From contig JAHRHY010000004.1 of NCBI GenBank assembly GCA_019671135.1, positions 1,612,001 to 1,676,000 on the forward strand: DNA of 64,000 nucleotides, in the 5' to 3' direction. Under the pieces are notes generated by a model, which saw nothing but the letters and a program-made list of their open reading frames with translations, had not been told where the DNA came from and did no database searches. This DNA comes from Linnemannia hyalina. Its lineage: Eukaryota > Mortierellomycota > Mortierellomycetes > Mortierellales > Mortierellaceae. This document shows positions 1-9,779 of this stretch, piece after piece (the first letter of the stretch is position 1; each line of letters starts with the position of its first letter). The position numbers were made by a program, and so were the translations under genes.

Positions 1-226
1 GGTGTCGAGAGAAGAAGAGAAAGAGCGAAAAGGAGCAAAGGAGTCATCTCCCAACGTGTCCACCCAGCATCCTGACTTGAAGTGGACTGCTTTCTCACAC
101 AGCACTTCATTTTTCTCGCATAAAAAGTGCTTGGCCCTGGCCGAGATCTCTTCTTTCTTCTTTGCTTTCAGCATTTATTTATTTTTTCGACCGGAAGACA
201 CATTCACCGACAACATACAAGACAAG

Positions 227-1197
227 ATGAACAACTCATTCAGAGGCGGACATGGCAGAGGACCACGAGGGGGAGGCGGCCCTGGAGGAATGGCCTTTCA
301 GTAAGCAACACATTGCACCCACATTTCAACGTCAACTTCATTTCCAACTCTTTTTCCTTCTCGCCGACCCACAGCGCGCTTTGCCACACATACTATTACC
401 CACACATACTCGCATGATTCTCACAAACACTCTCATACCCTGTCTTCGCTCTCTCACAAATTCATAGGAACGACATGTCACAACAACAGCAGCAACAGCA
501 GCAACCCTTCGGATTCCAGCAGCAGCGTGGGTACCCACCACACATGATGCAACAGCCGCCAGGACAACAGCAACAACAACCCCACAACATGCCACAACAG
601 ATCCAGATCCCAAATAGTCAACAAAGCCAGAGATACATGTCTGGAGGAATGCCCTCCCCCTCACTCGTCCAGCCGAGTTCTATGGGTGGATACCCAGGAA
701 CAAGTGGATCCGTGGTTGGGTGCGTTAGAGGCTCATCGTCTACTCATTCGAGTTGGATATTACGCGTTCCTTAGGATTCATGGTGGAGAAACTAAACAGA
801 TTTTCCCACCTTCATCTCATGTAGATCAAACCCCAATGCCACTCAGATGCCCTTTGGACCTCCAGTTAGACCAGTCGATCTAGCACCCAAATCCCACCAC
901 GACGTAAGTTTTCAATTGCTTTCACACTTTCATCGACACATTTTACTCCGCATTTGCATCGACAATATATACTGAACGATTTTACTTTACTTTTATCAAT
1001 CCTTTTCATCGACAAAAACATAGATTCTGCGCAAACACAACGAAGAATACGCATCGAGACAGACGGCATCCAACGCCGTAAATCAGGCCCAGGGTTTGAC
1101 CCCCGGAACTTATTTTCCAGTACCAAAGGCCAAGCACAACAACACCATCATCCCCGTTCTTCCACGGCCCGTCAATCCATATCCGACAAACGAATAA
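227..1197 (+). CDS. Gln/Gly/Pro-rich hypothetical protein, four exons
   Basis: Exons 227-300, 468-719, 825-903 and 1024-1197 join in frame to give a 192-aa protein. The start ATG opens a short RGG/Gly-rich segment (residues about 5-22), followed by a poly-Gln and Gln/Pro-rich stretch coded by exon 2. The last two exons code a more ordered tail with alternating charged and polar residues (ILRKHNEEY, then PGTYFPVPKAKHNN) ending in YPTNE. Introns have GTAAGC, GTGCGT and GTAAGT donors and ..AG acceptors. I do not recognise the family. The RGG plus Q-rich head suggests an RNA- or chromatin-associated protein, but that rests on composition only. The exon joins are convincing because all three phases match and the tail reads open across them. 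An upstream coding exon outside the window cannot be excluded. Confidence 0.6.
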
Positions 1198-1629
1198 GGA
1201 CAACTACCCCCTCTGGCACACACACAACGCAAAAAACAAAAGTCATGCCAGGCACTTTCCCTCTACACGCAATCCAACTCCATACTCGCACATATGAACC
1301 AATTCTGCTTTTACACTTCAACTCCATACTTAACGTTTGAACAAAAGGCTATTCCAGATACAGCTCGGAGCGACTCCAGCACATTTGCTTTCAACACTCT
1401 GCGAGAATAAAAAAGACGTCCAAAATACTTTTGACTTTGAACTACAGACCAGCACAGGTACTGTACAACGAGCGCAGATAACAAATAACAAGAGTGGATG
1501 ACAGCAAAGAGAACATACAAATGGAAGGGGACATGGAGGTTTATGTTTTGCAAAATGAAAGTGTATTTTGGATTTGCTATTCTGGTTGTGGATAATTACA
1601 AAGGTGTTGTGCTAAAAGTGTACAAGAGT

Positions 1630-4173
1630 TTAATCGACCTCCTCCATCTCGCCGCCCTCAACAACATCCTCAGCCTCGAGGGCGGGCATGTCAGAGGCAG
1701 TCTCCTCCTCATCGTCATCGATGGCAAGACCGAGCTTGATCATGCGATGGATGCGGTCGGCGAAGGTATCGGTCTTCTCGATGCTGAAGCCAGAGACGAC
1801 GAGGGCAACGTCGTACATCAACAAGGTCAAGTCCTTGACGGTCTTGTCGTTCTTGTCAGCCTCAACCTTGGCCTTGAGGGTCTTAATGATCGAGTTGTTG
1901 GGGTTCAACTCCAAAGACTTCTTGGAGGCCATGTACGAGGACATGGATGAGTCACGGAGAGCCTGGGCCTTCATGATACGCTCCATGTTGGAGGACCAGC
2001 CGAAAGCGCCGGTGACGAGGACACAGGGCGACTCGGAGATACGGTTGGAGATCAAGACCTTCTCGACCTTGTCGCCGAGAATCTCCTTGATCTGGGCGCA
2101 GAGACCCTCATAGGACTTCTCCTCAGCCTCGCGGGCGGCCTTCTCATCATCATCCTCCTCGAGCTCGAGACCCTCCTTGGTGACGGAGATGAGCTTCTTG
2201 CCATCGTACTCCTTGAGCTGGGTGACGGCGTACTCATCGATGGGGTCAACCATGAAGAGAACCTCGAAGCCCTTCTTCTTCAAAACCTCGATGAAGGGAG
2301 AGTTCTCGACGGCGACGCGGGACTCGCCGGTGATGTAGTAGATGTTCTTCTGCTTCTCGGGCATGCGGGTAACGTAATCCTTGAACGAGGTCATCTCGTC
2401 GGAGGACTTGGTGGAGTGGTAGCGGAGCAAGTCAGCAAGCTTGGAGCGGTTCTGGGCATCCTCGTGGACTCCGAGCTTGATGTTCTTGGAGAAGGCCTCG
2501 TAGAACTTGGTGAAGTTCTCCTTGTCCTCGGCGATCTCGGCGAACATCTCGAGACACTTCTTGACGAGGTTCTTGCGGATGACCTTGAGGATCTTGTTCT
2601 GCTGGAGCATCTCACGGGAGATGTTGAGGGGGAGATCCTCAGAGTCGACGATACCCTTGATGAAGTTCAACCACTCGGGGATGAGGTCCTCGCAGTCGTC
2701 CATGATGAAGACGCGGCGGACGTAGAGCTTGATGTTGTTGCGCTTCTTCTTCTGCTCGAACATGTCGAAGGGGGCACGGCCGGGGACGAAAAGGATGGCA
2801 CGGAACTCGAGCTGACCCTCGATGGCGAAGTGCTTGACGGCCATGTGGTCACCCCAGTCGTTGGTGAGGGACTTGTAGAAGGCGGCGTATTCCTCGTTGT
2901 TGATGTCCTCGGGGTTGCGGGTCCAGAGAGGCTTGGTCTTGTTGAGCTCCTCGTTCTCGATGGTCTTCTCCTTGATGGTCTTCTTCTTCTTGTCCTTCTT
3001 CTCCTCCTCATCCTCGATCTCCTCGATCTTGGCACCATCATCCTTGATCTCCTCCTCCTCATCATCCTCGACCTCCTTCTCAGTCTCCTTCTCGACGGCC
3101 AACTGGATGGGGTAACCGATGAACTCGGAGTGCTTCTTGATGATCTCCTTGATCTTCTTCTCCTCAAGGTACTCGAGCTGGTCCTCCTTCATGAAGAGGC
3201 GCATCTCGGTACCACGGCCGAGGGAGGGGTTGACGGTGTCACGGGTGATGGTGAAGGAACCGCCGGCGGCAGACTCCCAGATGTACTGCTCGTCATCGTT
3301 GTGCTTGGAGATGACCTGGACGCGCTCGGCAACCAAGTAGGCAGAGTAGAAACCGACACCGAACTGACCGATCATGGAGATATCGGCACCGGTGCTGAGG
3401 GCCTCCATGAAAGCCTTGGTTCCGGACTTGGCGATGGTTCCGAGGTTGTTGACCAAATCGGCCTTGGTCATACCAATACCGGTATCGCGGATGATCAAGA
3501 CGTTGTTCTCGCGATCGGGGGTGATACGAATGTAGAGCTCCTTCTCAGAGTCGAGCTTGGAGGGGTCGGTAAGGGCCTCGTAGCGGATCTTGTCGAGGGC
3601 ATCTGTTTTTTGTGGGAAGATACAACAAGATGGGAAAGGCGTTAGAAACCAATTTAGTTCTTGTAACAGGGGGCTTGCGCAGACACACCAGACAAAAGCA
3701 AAAAGAACAAAAGACCAAAAGAAAAGCACGTACCAGAAGCGTTGGAAACCAACTCTCTCAAGAAGACCTCCTTGTTGGAGTAGAAGGTGTTGATGATCAA
3801 ACTCATCAGCTGAGAGATCTCAGCCTATTGTCGCAATGAACGGTTGAGAAGAAAAAAAAGAACATATAGGTTAGCACACGTGCGATCAGGAGTATGGCAA
3901 AAAGGTTGATCGAGAAGTGGAGTAATGTGTGTAGTGCGTGTAGTCTGAGGAGGAGGTGGGAAAGGGAGGAGCGAGAAGGCGTATGTATGTGTTTGTTGCT
4001 CTTTCCCCCCTCAGTGTTATGGAACCGTGTGAACACGCATAACATAACAAAAGAAGGAAAAAACAGGTCTCGCGATTAGCCAAACCGACGACGGCGAATT
4101 CAGTGATGAAGAGATCAGCATAGACGAAATAGCCCTGTTGACTTGCCTGGAAAGAAAAGGTCTCGGACGACAT
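1630..4173 (-). CDS. HSP90: Cytosolic heat shock protein Hsp90
   Basis: Three exons (4173-4147, 3824-3734, 3602-1630) give 696 aa, the normal length of cytosolic Hsp90. ATP-dependent homodimeric chaperone that matures kinases, receptors and other clients with co-chaperones. Exon 1 codes MSSETFSFQ, exon 2 the [19 protein letters not shown] segment, and exon 3 carries the GHKL ATPase motifs ([20 protein letters not shown]), the Lys/Glu-rich charged linker at about residues 215-265, the middle domain and the C-terminal MEEVD tail that binds TPR co-chaperones. That tail places it in the cytosol rather than the ER or mitochondria. Intron 1 (4146-3825) begins GC, not GT: the donor reads CAG|GCAAGT, and only this join restores the conserved FQ-AEISQ sequence. 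Intron 2 is 3733-3603. Heat-shock-element-like motifs lie upstream near 4313 and 4372. Codon use is strongly biased, so large antisense ORFs run through the gene. Confidence 0.97.
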
Positions 4174-4312
4174 GGCGGCTTTGGTTCTTTTGTGGGTGGA
4201 GAGGGGTGTGATGAAAAAGAATAAAGAAGAAGGACGAAAAAAGCACTCTATTTAAAAAAAGAGGAGGAGGAGCGTCGACCTTCGCCACCACAAAAGTTAT
4301 CAGAGAGCAAGC

Positions 4313-4325
4313 TTCCAGTAAGTTC
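4313..4325 (-). promoter_or_regulatory. Imperfect heat shock element
   Basis: TTCnnGTAnnTTC, a three-unit alternating TTC/GAA array with one substitution in the middle unit, about 140-150 bp upstream of the Hsp90 ATG. Matches the binding pattern of trimeric Hsf1. Inferred from motif and position only. Confidence 0.45.
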
Positions 4326-4371
4326 CATCAAGCGCAGGACTCGCATTGATGGAGCCAATCACTCGCCAATA

Positions 4372-4379
4372 GAAAATTC
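4372..4379 (-). promoter_or_regulatory. Heat shock element core GAAnnTTC
   Basis: GAAAATTC is a perfect palindromic two-unit HSE core about 200 bp upstream of the Hsp90 start. Together with the array at 4313-4325 it fits Hsf1 control of the gene. An 8-bp motif can occur by chance. Confidence 0.4.
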
Positions 4380-4981
4380 GCTGCTGATGTGTCTGAGTCT
4401 GTTGATTGGTTTAAGGGGTATCTCTATTGGGTCATAGCCTGAACTTTATTTTGCATTTTCAGAAACATGCCCACATACCACATACCCACAGCCGGACTGG
4501 CGAAGAGGAACGATAACAAAGGGAGCGAACACTCAGGAACATCCTGGAAAGAAAAGAGAATGGCACGTTGTGGCAAGTGGCAATGCGGCTACACTTCTTT
4601 TACTTGAAGGACGAAGAGGAAAGTGCACGAGCTTAGTCATCAAGATGCTAGGCCGTTCTGTTCTTGCTAGGTTTCTTGATGCGAGACGCTGGCTCTTATT
4701 AACGTCGGCTGGTTCTTGCTTCGAATGCTTTGAAAGCCGACTTGAAGCGGAAGAGGATCGCATGTTTGGTCCGCAGAACTTTGAATGCCGTAGTTTGTGG
4801 TTCAAGGATACACAGTTCCTTCAATTAAAGGGCAGTCAACAAACCAAAGAAAAGGTATTAGAGGAAAACATATACAGCCTTTTGGCAACGCGCAAACAAT
4901 TGATCCTCAATAACTTACTTGGTTCTTTGGTTAACTTTTTCGATACTTCCTCTCTTGGATGAACTTCATCAATCTCCTTGT

Positions 4982-5590
4982 TCATTGTGGCTGATTTGAC
5001 TTGTTGTCCATCGCGTCGATGTTTCCTGTGTTGGCACGTAGAGGAGGATACACGAACTGTATAATCAGGACGTGGCCTTGCACGGCTGAGTACACGATTG
5101 ACCACTCGATAACACCTCCTGCCGCCTCACCAATCAATCGACCTCTACGCCTCTAGCAATTTTTCTTTCCGGGGGTTCTTCTTGGCCTCTTTCTAACTGT
5201 AGTTCCATTTTGTACTGAACTCCCTGATCGATCCAGACGTAACCGTACAATCCTTTACCTCCAGGACTTCCCGAGTCGAGGATGACGGCCGTCATTTTTA
5301 CATCCACCAGGCCTGATAGTAATGAGGCTGTACTTGTCGGCGGATATGACCCGAGGATGTCACTGCACGTTCCTATAAGTTCCCCGTGGTATTTCCAATA
5401 TGGTGACAATGAGGTTTGGCCATGTGTTCTTTTCACGTTTTGAAACGATAATGGCAATTTTCTTTTGAAGACGCACTTTGTGAATAGAACTTTTTAATCG
5501 TGGACTTGTTCTTGGATAGCGAATACTGTAGTCGTGTGAATACTTTGTACAAACCAAGCTACACTCAGAAGGTTCGAGATCCATTGGCTG
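4982..5590 (-). pseudogene. Decayed coding relic of unknown family
   Basis: Three minus-strand segments look like real protein but lie in alternating frames. The first runs down from 5584 to a stop at 5360 (contains KSSIHKVRLQKKIAIIVSK). The second covers about 5400-5134 (contains ILDSGSPGGKGLYGYVWI and YKMELQLER). The third covers about 5133-4982 (GEAAGGVIEWSIVYSAVQ, HVLIIQFVYPP) and ends in TGA at 4984-4982. The first and third share a frame and the middle one is shifted. A 64-bp GT..AG interval could be spliced between segments one and two, but I see no intron long enough between two and three, so a frameshifted relic is the simplest reading. Family not recognised. The flanking stretch 4380-4981 has only short ORFs on either strand, possibly further remnants of the same gene. 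Confidence 0.35.
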
Positions 5591-6437
5591 TTGAGATTTT
5601 GAAGGTATGATCTGCTTTTAGTCGAGGAGGATTGCATAACATGATTGCCCATAGACGATCGTCAGCCTCCAAAGACCAGATAACCTTTTTTCATGTATTG
5701 GTGTCATTTTTCTGATCGATACGTAAGTAACGCTATGAATTTACATTCGCCGGAATGCTATGGGGTCGCAGACAAGGGACTAAGTTCCATCTCGTTTCCT
5801 CTCTCCACTCGATCCAATGCAATAACGGATTGATAAATAAAAAATGGCATACAGAGAACAGACATATATCATACAGATTGAATCACTGCTAATGTGAATA
5901 AACCCAAAGTCGCGACAACAAGGGAGGACGCGTCGCCAACACGATATTACTCATCAGTCAACGAGTACTTGCCACACTCTCACCCACACGCAAACACAGA
6001 CGACGAAGGCTTGCAAGTGGGAAGGACTGGGTCATTGTACAACAATATACCCCCCTTCAATTTTTTCTCGTCCTTTGACGACATACACAAATTGTTCAGG
6101 AGGTGAACCCATTGGTCCAAATCGAATGGGGGTCAAGAGAGCGTAACAACAAGACAACGCACACCACCACGTCAAGTAAAAACAAAAAGGACAAATGGGT
6201 GTTCATTGATATGTACAAGTACTATGTTCTACAAAGGTTTCTAATCATGTTAGAGAATGAAAAAAAGAAAAAAGAAAGTACGCTAAGCCTAGGAGGGTTT
6301 TGGGTTGGCTGGCAGACGTAACAAAAGAAACAAAAGGCAGTGTTTTCCAATGGTATTCCCTGACTCACAAGGCTCTTCCACTACGGCCGGCCACTCTTCC
6401 CTCCCTCCCAGCCTCACCTCCCAACCCTACCTCACGT
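5591..6437. other. Intergenic stretch, no gene seen
   Basis: Only short, compositionally random ORFs. It separates the relic at 4982-5590 from the 3' end of the small minus-strand gene at 6438. No repeats or RNA gene recognised. Confidence 0.5.
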
Positions 6438-6770
6438 TCAAAAATGACTAACGGGCCGTTCGTGCAACCCTTCAACATGAACGCCCATCCTACAGAGGAC
6501 ACACTCCTCCACCTGCTCCTGCCCATCCGTCACATAAACGACATTCAGCACCTTCATCTTCAACTCCCCCACCGTGGTCTGACCGGGGACGATTTCCTGT
6601 TCGGACAGGAGGGAGTAGTGGACAAAGTTGCCGGGGAGACGGACAGAGATCCCGCGGATGGTTTCGTTCTGATATTGGAGTAGGTAACTGAGGAACGAGG
6701 GTGAGGTCAGCTGTTGGTCTGAGAGGAGTTTTTGTTGTTCTGGGGAGAAGGCGATCAGTTTTGTGGTCAT
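6438..6770 (-). CDS. Small hypothetical protein, 110 aa
   Basis: A single uninterrupted frame from ATG at 6770 to a stop at 6438-6440. The protein begins MTTKLIAFSPEQQKLL, has balanced amino-acid composition, no signal peptide and no membrane segment, and contains a beta-like run (GELKMKVLNVVYV) followed by two cysteines (CVLC). I do not recognise the family. It is called because the composition is protein-like, it lies alone between two intergenic stretches, and its start is followed on the other side by about 390 bp of spacer before the 3' end of the SmF gene. Possible unannotated introns at the 3' end cannot be ruled out. Confidence 0.5.
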   Translation of the reverse strand: MTTKLIAFSPEQQKLLSDQQLTSPSFLSYLLQYQNETIRGISVRLPGNFVHYSLLSEQEIVPGQTTVGELKMKVLNVVYVTDGQEQVEECVLCRMGVHVEGLHERPVSHF

Positions 6771-7163
6771 TGTGTTGTTTTGTGTATTTGTTGGTGAGTA
6801 TGAGTTGCTGGTTGTTATCGGTTGTTCTTGTGGATTGCTGAGTCCTTTGGGGCGGTGGAGATGTAGCTTGAATTGTTTTGTTGGTTGGCTGGTCGTGGAT
6901 TGGTGTGTGAATGAGAGTCAGAGCAAGGGCCAACAAAAGGGTTCAAATACTCAGGGAGATCACTCTCTCAATTTTCTTCAAGCCACCTTGGATCCCATTA
7001 AATCGATCCTTCTCACAAAGCCTTTCCCAAGGTGCGTAACACCACTGGGTGCCAATTGCTGTTGTTTGCTGGTAGTTTTTATTCATAGTGGGTGTTTGGA
7101 CCTCGCATTCGTATCAATATGCTCAAAACAACTTGCTTTTCTTCTCCTTGTTTACTCTTCCTC

Positions 7164-7864
7164 TCATTCCTCGTCCGCGCCTCGTACGTAGAGAACGTTA
7201 TTGCAGCGGATCAACACCTCGCCCAACTTTCCTGCAGAGACACCGTCCACGAATTCTTCTGTGTCAGCGAGCTATTTTCAAATACAATGCAAGTAAGCAT
7301 CGGTCAACACACAGTCTATGGCGCACAGATATGAGCAGATCAGGCAAAAAGAAAGAGTTGTAGGTTACCTGCAAGTTCATGTAGGAATCGACCGAGACCA
7401 GGAATCCCTTGTACTCCTGTCCCCACTTCAGCTTGACCAAAACGGCCTTTCCTGTGAGATCGTTGAGGAAGGGCTTGGGGTTGACAGGTACGAACTAAGG
7501 TGAAAAAGGGCAACATGTACGATCCGGTCAGCAATCCAAGTTCTCTTGCAATAAGTACTTATGATCCGTGAATATTGTCGGTGGTGTTATGTGCAAGTAG
7601 TATCCAGTATATGACGCCTCTTGCATGACAAATCCATGATCGAGCTGCGCGAGCACTATCTTGCCGTGAAAAGAAAAGTGCCAGGGCCTTGCAGGAGGCG
7701 TGCCTTAACCGGTCTGCCTTCAGCTTGATTACAAGCCTTGTTTCCTGTAGATCGCCCATGTACTGGCAGCGATGAAAAAGGCTTGTTCCTGAGCCGAAAG
7801 TGCTTGCGTGCGTGTCGCGATCATGATTGCCACCGCTCCTGCGTGCTTGACTTACAGCAGACAT
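7164..7864 (-). CDS. SMX3: Small nuclear ribonucleoprotein F (Sm-F)
   Basis: Three exons (7864-7856, 7494-7369, 7271-7164) give an 80-aa protein. Core Sm protein that assembles with B, D1-D3, E and G into the heptameric ring on U1, U2, U4 and U5 snRNAs, needed for pre-mRNA splicing in the nucleus. Exon 1 codes only Met-Ser-Ala. Exon 2 carries Sm motif 1 ([33 protein letters not shown], with the typical D-x-Y-MN RNA-contact loop). Exon 3 carries Sm motif 2 ([15 protein letters not shown], with the RCNNVLY RNA-binding signature) and ends GADEE. Length and sequence match the family closely. Donors are GTAAGT and GTAACC, acceptors CTTAG and AATAG, and all phases agree. It is divergent from TAF8, with 133 bp between the two start codons. 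The three-residue first exon is short enough to be missed by automatic annotation. Confidence 0.95.
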
Positions 7865-7997
7865 GGCAAAGTTGTGTGATGGTTGTGGGTTGAAGAAAGG
7901 ACAATCAACCGCACGAGCAATATACATACTTACAATATCCACGTCACCGAAATTTTTTGCCACTATTTTCAAGCAGAGCGAAGCCAGCGTTTGAACG
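7865..7997. promoter_or_regulatory. Shared promoter of SmF and TAF8
   Basis: The start codons of the divergent SmF (minus) and TAF8 (plus) genes are separated by only 133 bp, or 208 bp if TAF8 starts at 8073. Both promoters and 5' leaders must therefore overlap here. No clear TATA box. Inference from gene layout. Confidence 0.5.
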
Positions 7998-9626
7998 ATG
8001 TCTCTTTACCGCGCACAAAACACATCTCTCCAACGGACAAAGGAGCACACGCATTACGACCAAAAGACAACAATGTCAGACGTCAACAGCCCCGGGGGCC
8101 ATCCTCCAGCAACCTATACTCCCAAGGCACGGTCGCAGACGACAAAAACTCGCACAGCAACATCACTGCGACACCAGCACAACCATCCACAGCACGCCAT
8201 GGATAGTGCCACGGCCGAGGCGACCTGCAAGAAGCTCGTCTCAATACTCGCACTCGATGCAGGATACGAGGGCATCACTGCCTCCGCACTCGAGTCCCTC
8301 ACGCGCGTCTTCGAAAACTGTAAAGGCATACGAGCAAAGAAAGCCAGTTTGTTATCCAGGAAGCTATGGCAATTTTGTAGGCGGATAGTCCACGACAATG
8401 TAACAACAAAACGCTAACGAGGCATATGGCGCTGGACACTGAAATGAATAGATACCCAACAGATGTACTCCATTGCACACTCATTTGCAGAACTCGCAGG
8501 ACGGACTCGACCAGATATTAACGATCTCGAACAGGCATTCTCAGATATGAATCTCAAGACCAGCGGTCTCGACCAATACATCGAACACGCCTCACGATCA
8601 AGTAATATAAACAACGGCTTCTATTTTTTTCTTCTGGACGCTCTGGAACGGATGTCGCCGATGCCTCGGTCAACTGACACGCCTTTTGTGTCCTATTACA
8701 ATAGAAACGCCGCTGCTGAGAGGACCATTACAGGAGATACTCGCCAAACCTGAACGGAAAAAGGAAAAGAAGACGTTGTTGCTGGACTCGGATATTGAGG
8801 ACAACTCGGACAGTGATGAGGAAGAGGATGAGAAGCCGGGAACTGCCAAGGTCACTGCTCGCACGATTGTACCGGACCATTTGCCAGCCTTCCCCAGCAA
8901 ACACTCATACAAGCAGACACCTGTAAGCCAAACACAATGACCACAAAAGAGGCTATTGTTGCAAGGAATTATCGTCAGTTCTAACTTCTCGCCGCTTTGT
9001 TTTCTGTTCTGGAACAATAGGTGTTTGTGAAAAGACCGACGGATCCACAAAAGATCAGGGAGTTGAACGCAGAGCAATCACGACTGGTGGAATCAAACTT
9101 GAAGAAACTGATGGCGGCCGAGAACAAAGTCGCGATGGCGGCAGCACACAAGGACGGCTCATCCGTCACAGCAGTATCGACAACCGCCGACCTACTCTTG
9201 GTCAAGGAGGAACAACAGGAATCGATCGAGAGTATTGATAGGAGGGCACTGACGAAACTGGAGGCTTTGCCTGTTGTCAACTATGAACAGTCGAAGCGTC
9301 AACAACAGGTTAGCGCGTCATCTCATCGGGATAGTGCTGCCGCTGCGACGATTCGGTCACATTCTTTACATGATATGCAGGCTGGTCACTTGCGCGGAGA
9401 CTCACATTCGGGCAGCGGTGGCGATTCTACTGCAGGCGCTGGACAAGGTTCGTCGAGTCAACAGCTGTCGGGCAAGGCCGAGTGGAGGAATGAGAGGCGG
9501 AGACTGCGCAAAGAGCAACTAACGGCAATGGAAGGCATGGAGCACAACCTGACCCACAAGCGGATACGGCAGGAGAGTGCCCACAGTAGCCGTCTCAAGC
9601 TCGTCAGCATGGACGTCGATCCGTAA
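7998..9626 (+). CDS. TAF8: TFIID subunit 8 (TAF8-like), histone-fold protein
   Basis: Four exons (7998-8319, 8452-8601, 8705-8922, 9021-9626) join in frame. Subunit of general transcription factor TFIID; in the family the histone fold pairs with TAF10. Residues about 68-155 form a histone fold (CKKLVSILALDAGYEGITASALESL, then YTQQMYSIAHSFAELAG and the RPDINDLEQAFSDM helix). Exon 3 ends and exon 4 begins across the TAF8 C-terminal signature VPDHLPAFPSKHSYKQTPVF, where the intron falls exactly between TP and VF. Between them is an acidic Ser/Asp stretch. The remainder is a long disordered tail ending SMDVDP. The start is uncertain: in-frame ATGs at 7998, 8073 and 8199 all precede the fold, and 8073 or 8199 would still give a complete domain. 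SPT7-type proteins also carry such folds, but the FPSKHSY motif favours TAF8. Confidence 0.85.
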
Positions 9627-9779
9627 GCCTTTTGTTTACAATAAACGACGAGCCTGAAGTCAAACTTGAGTTTTCTGCATTTTGTTTATTTACATGAGCA
9701 GCTAAAAGTACAGGAATCATGATAGAGAACGAAAAAGGACATGCAACGAAAGAAAAGGTGAAGAGGGTGAAAAGGTGAT

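Noticed and set aside
2416..3645. 409-codon open frame on the plus strand within Hsp90
   Set aside because: Antisense to a certain gene. It arises from the strong codon bias of Hsp90 and has a repetitive Leu/Val/Asp/Gly composition.
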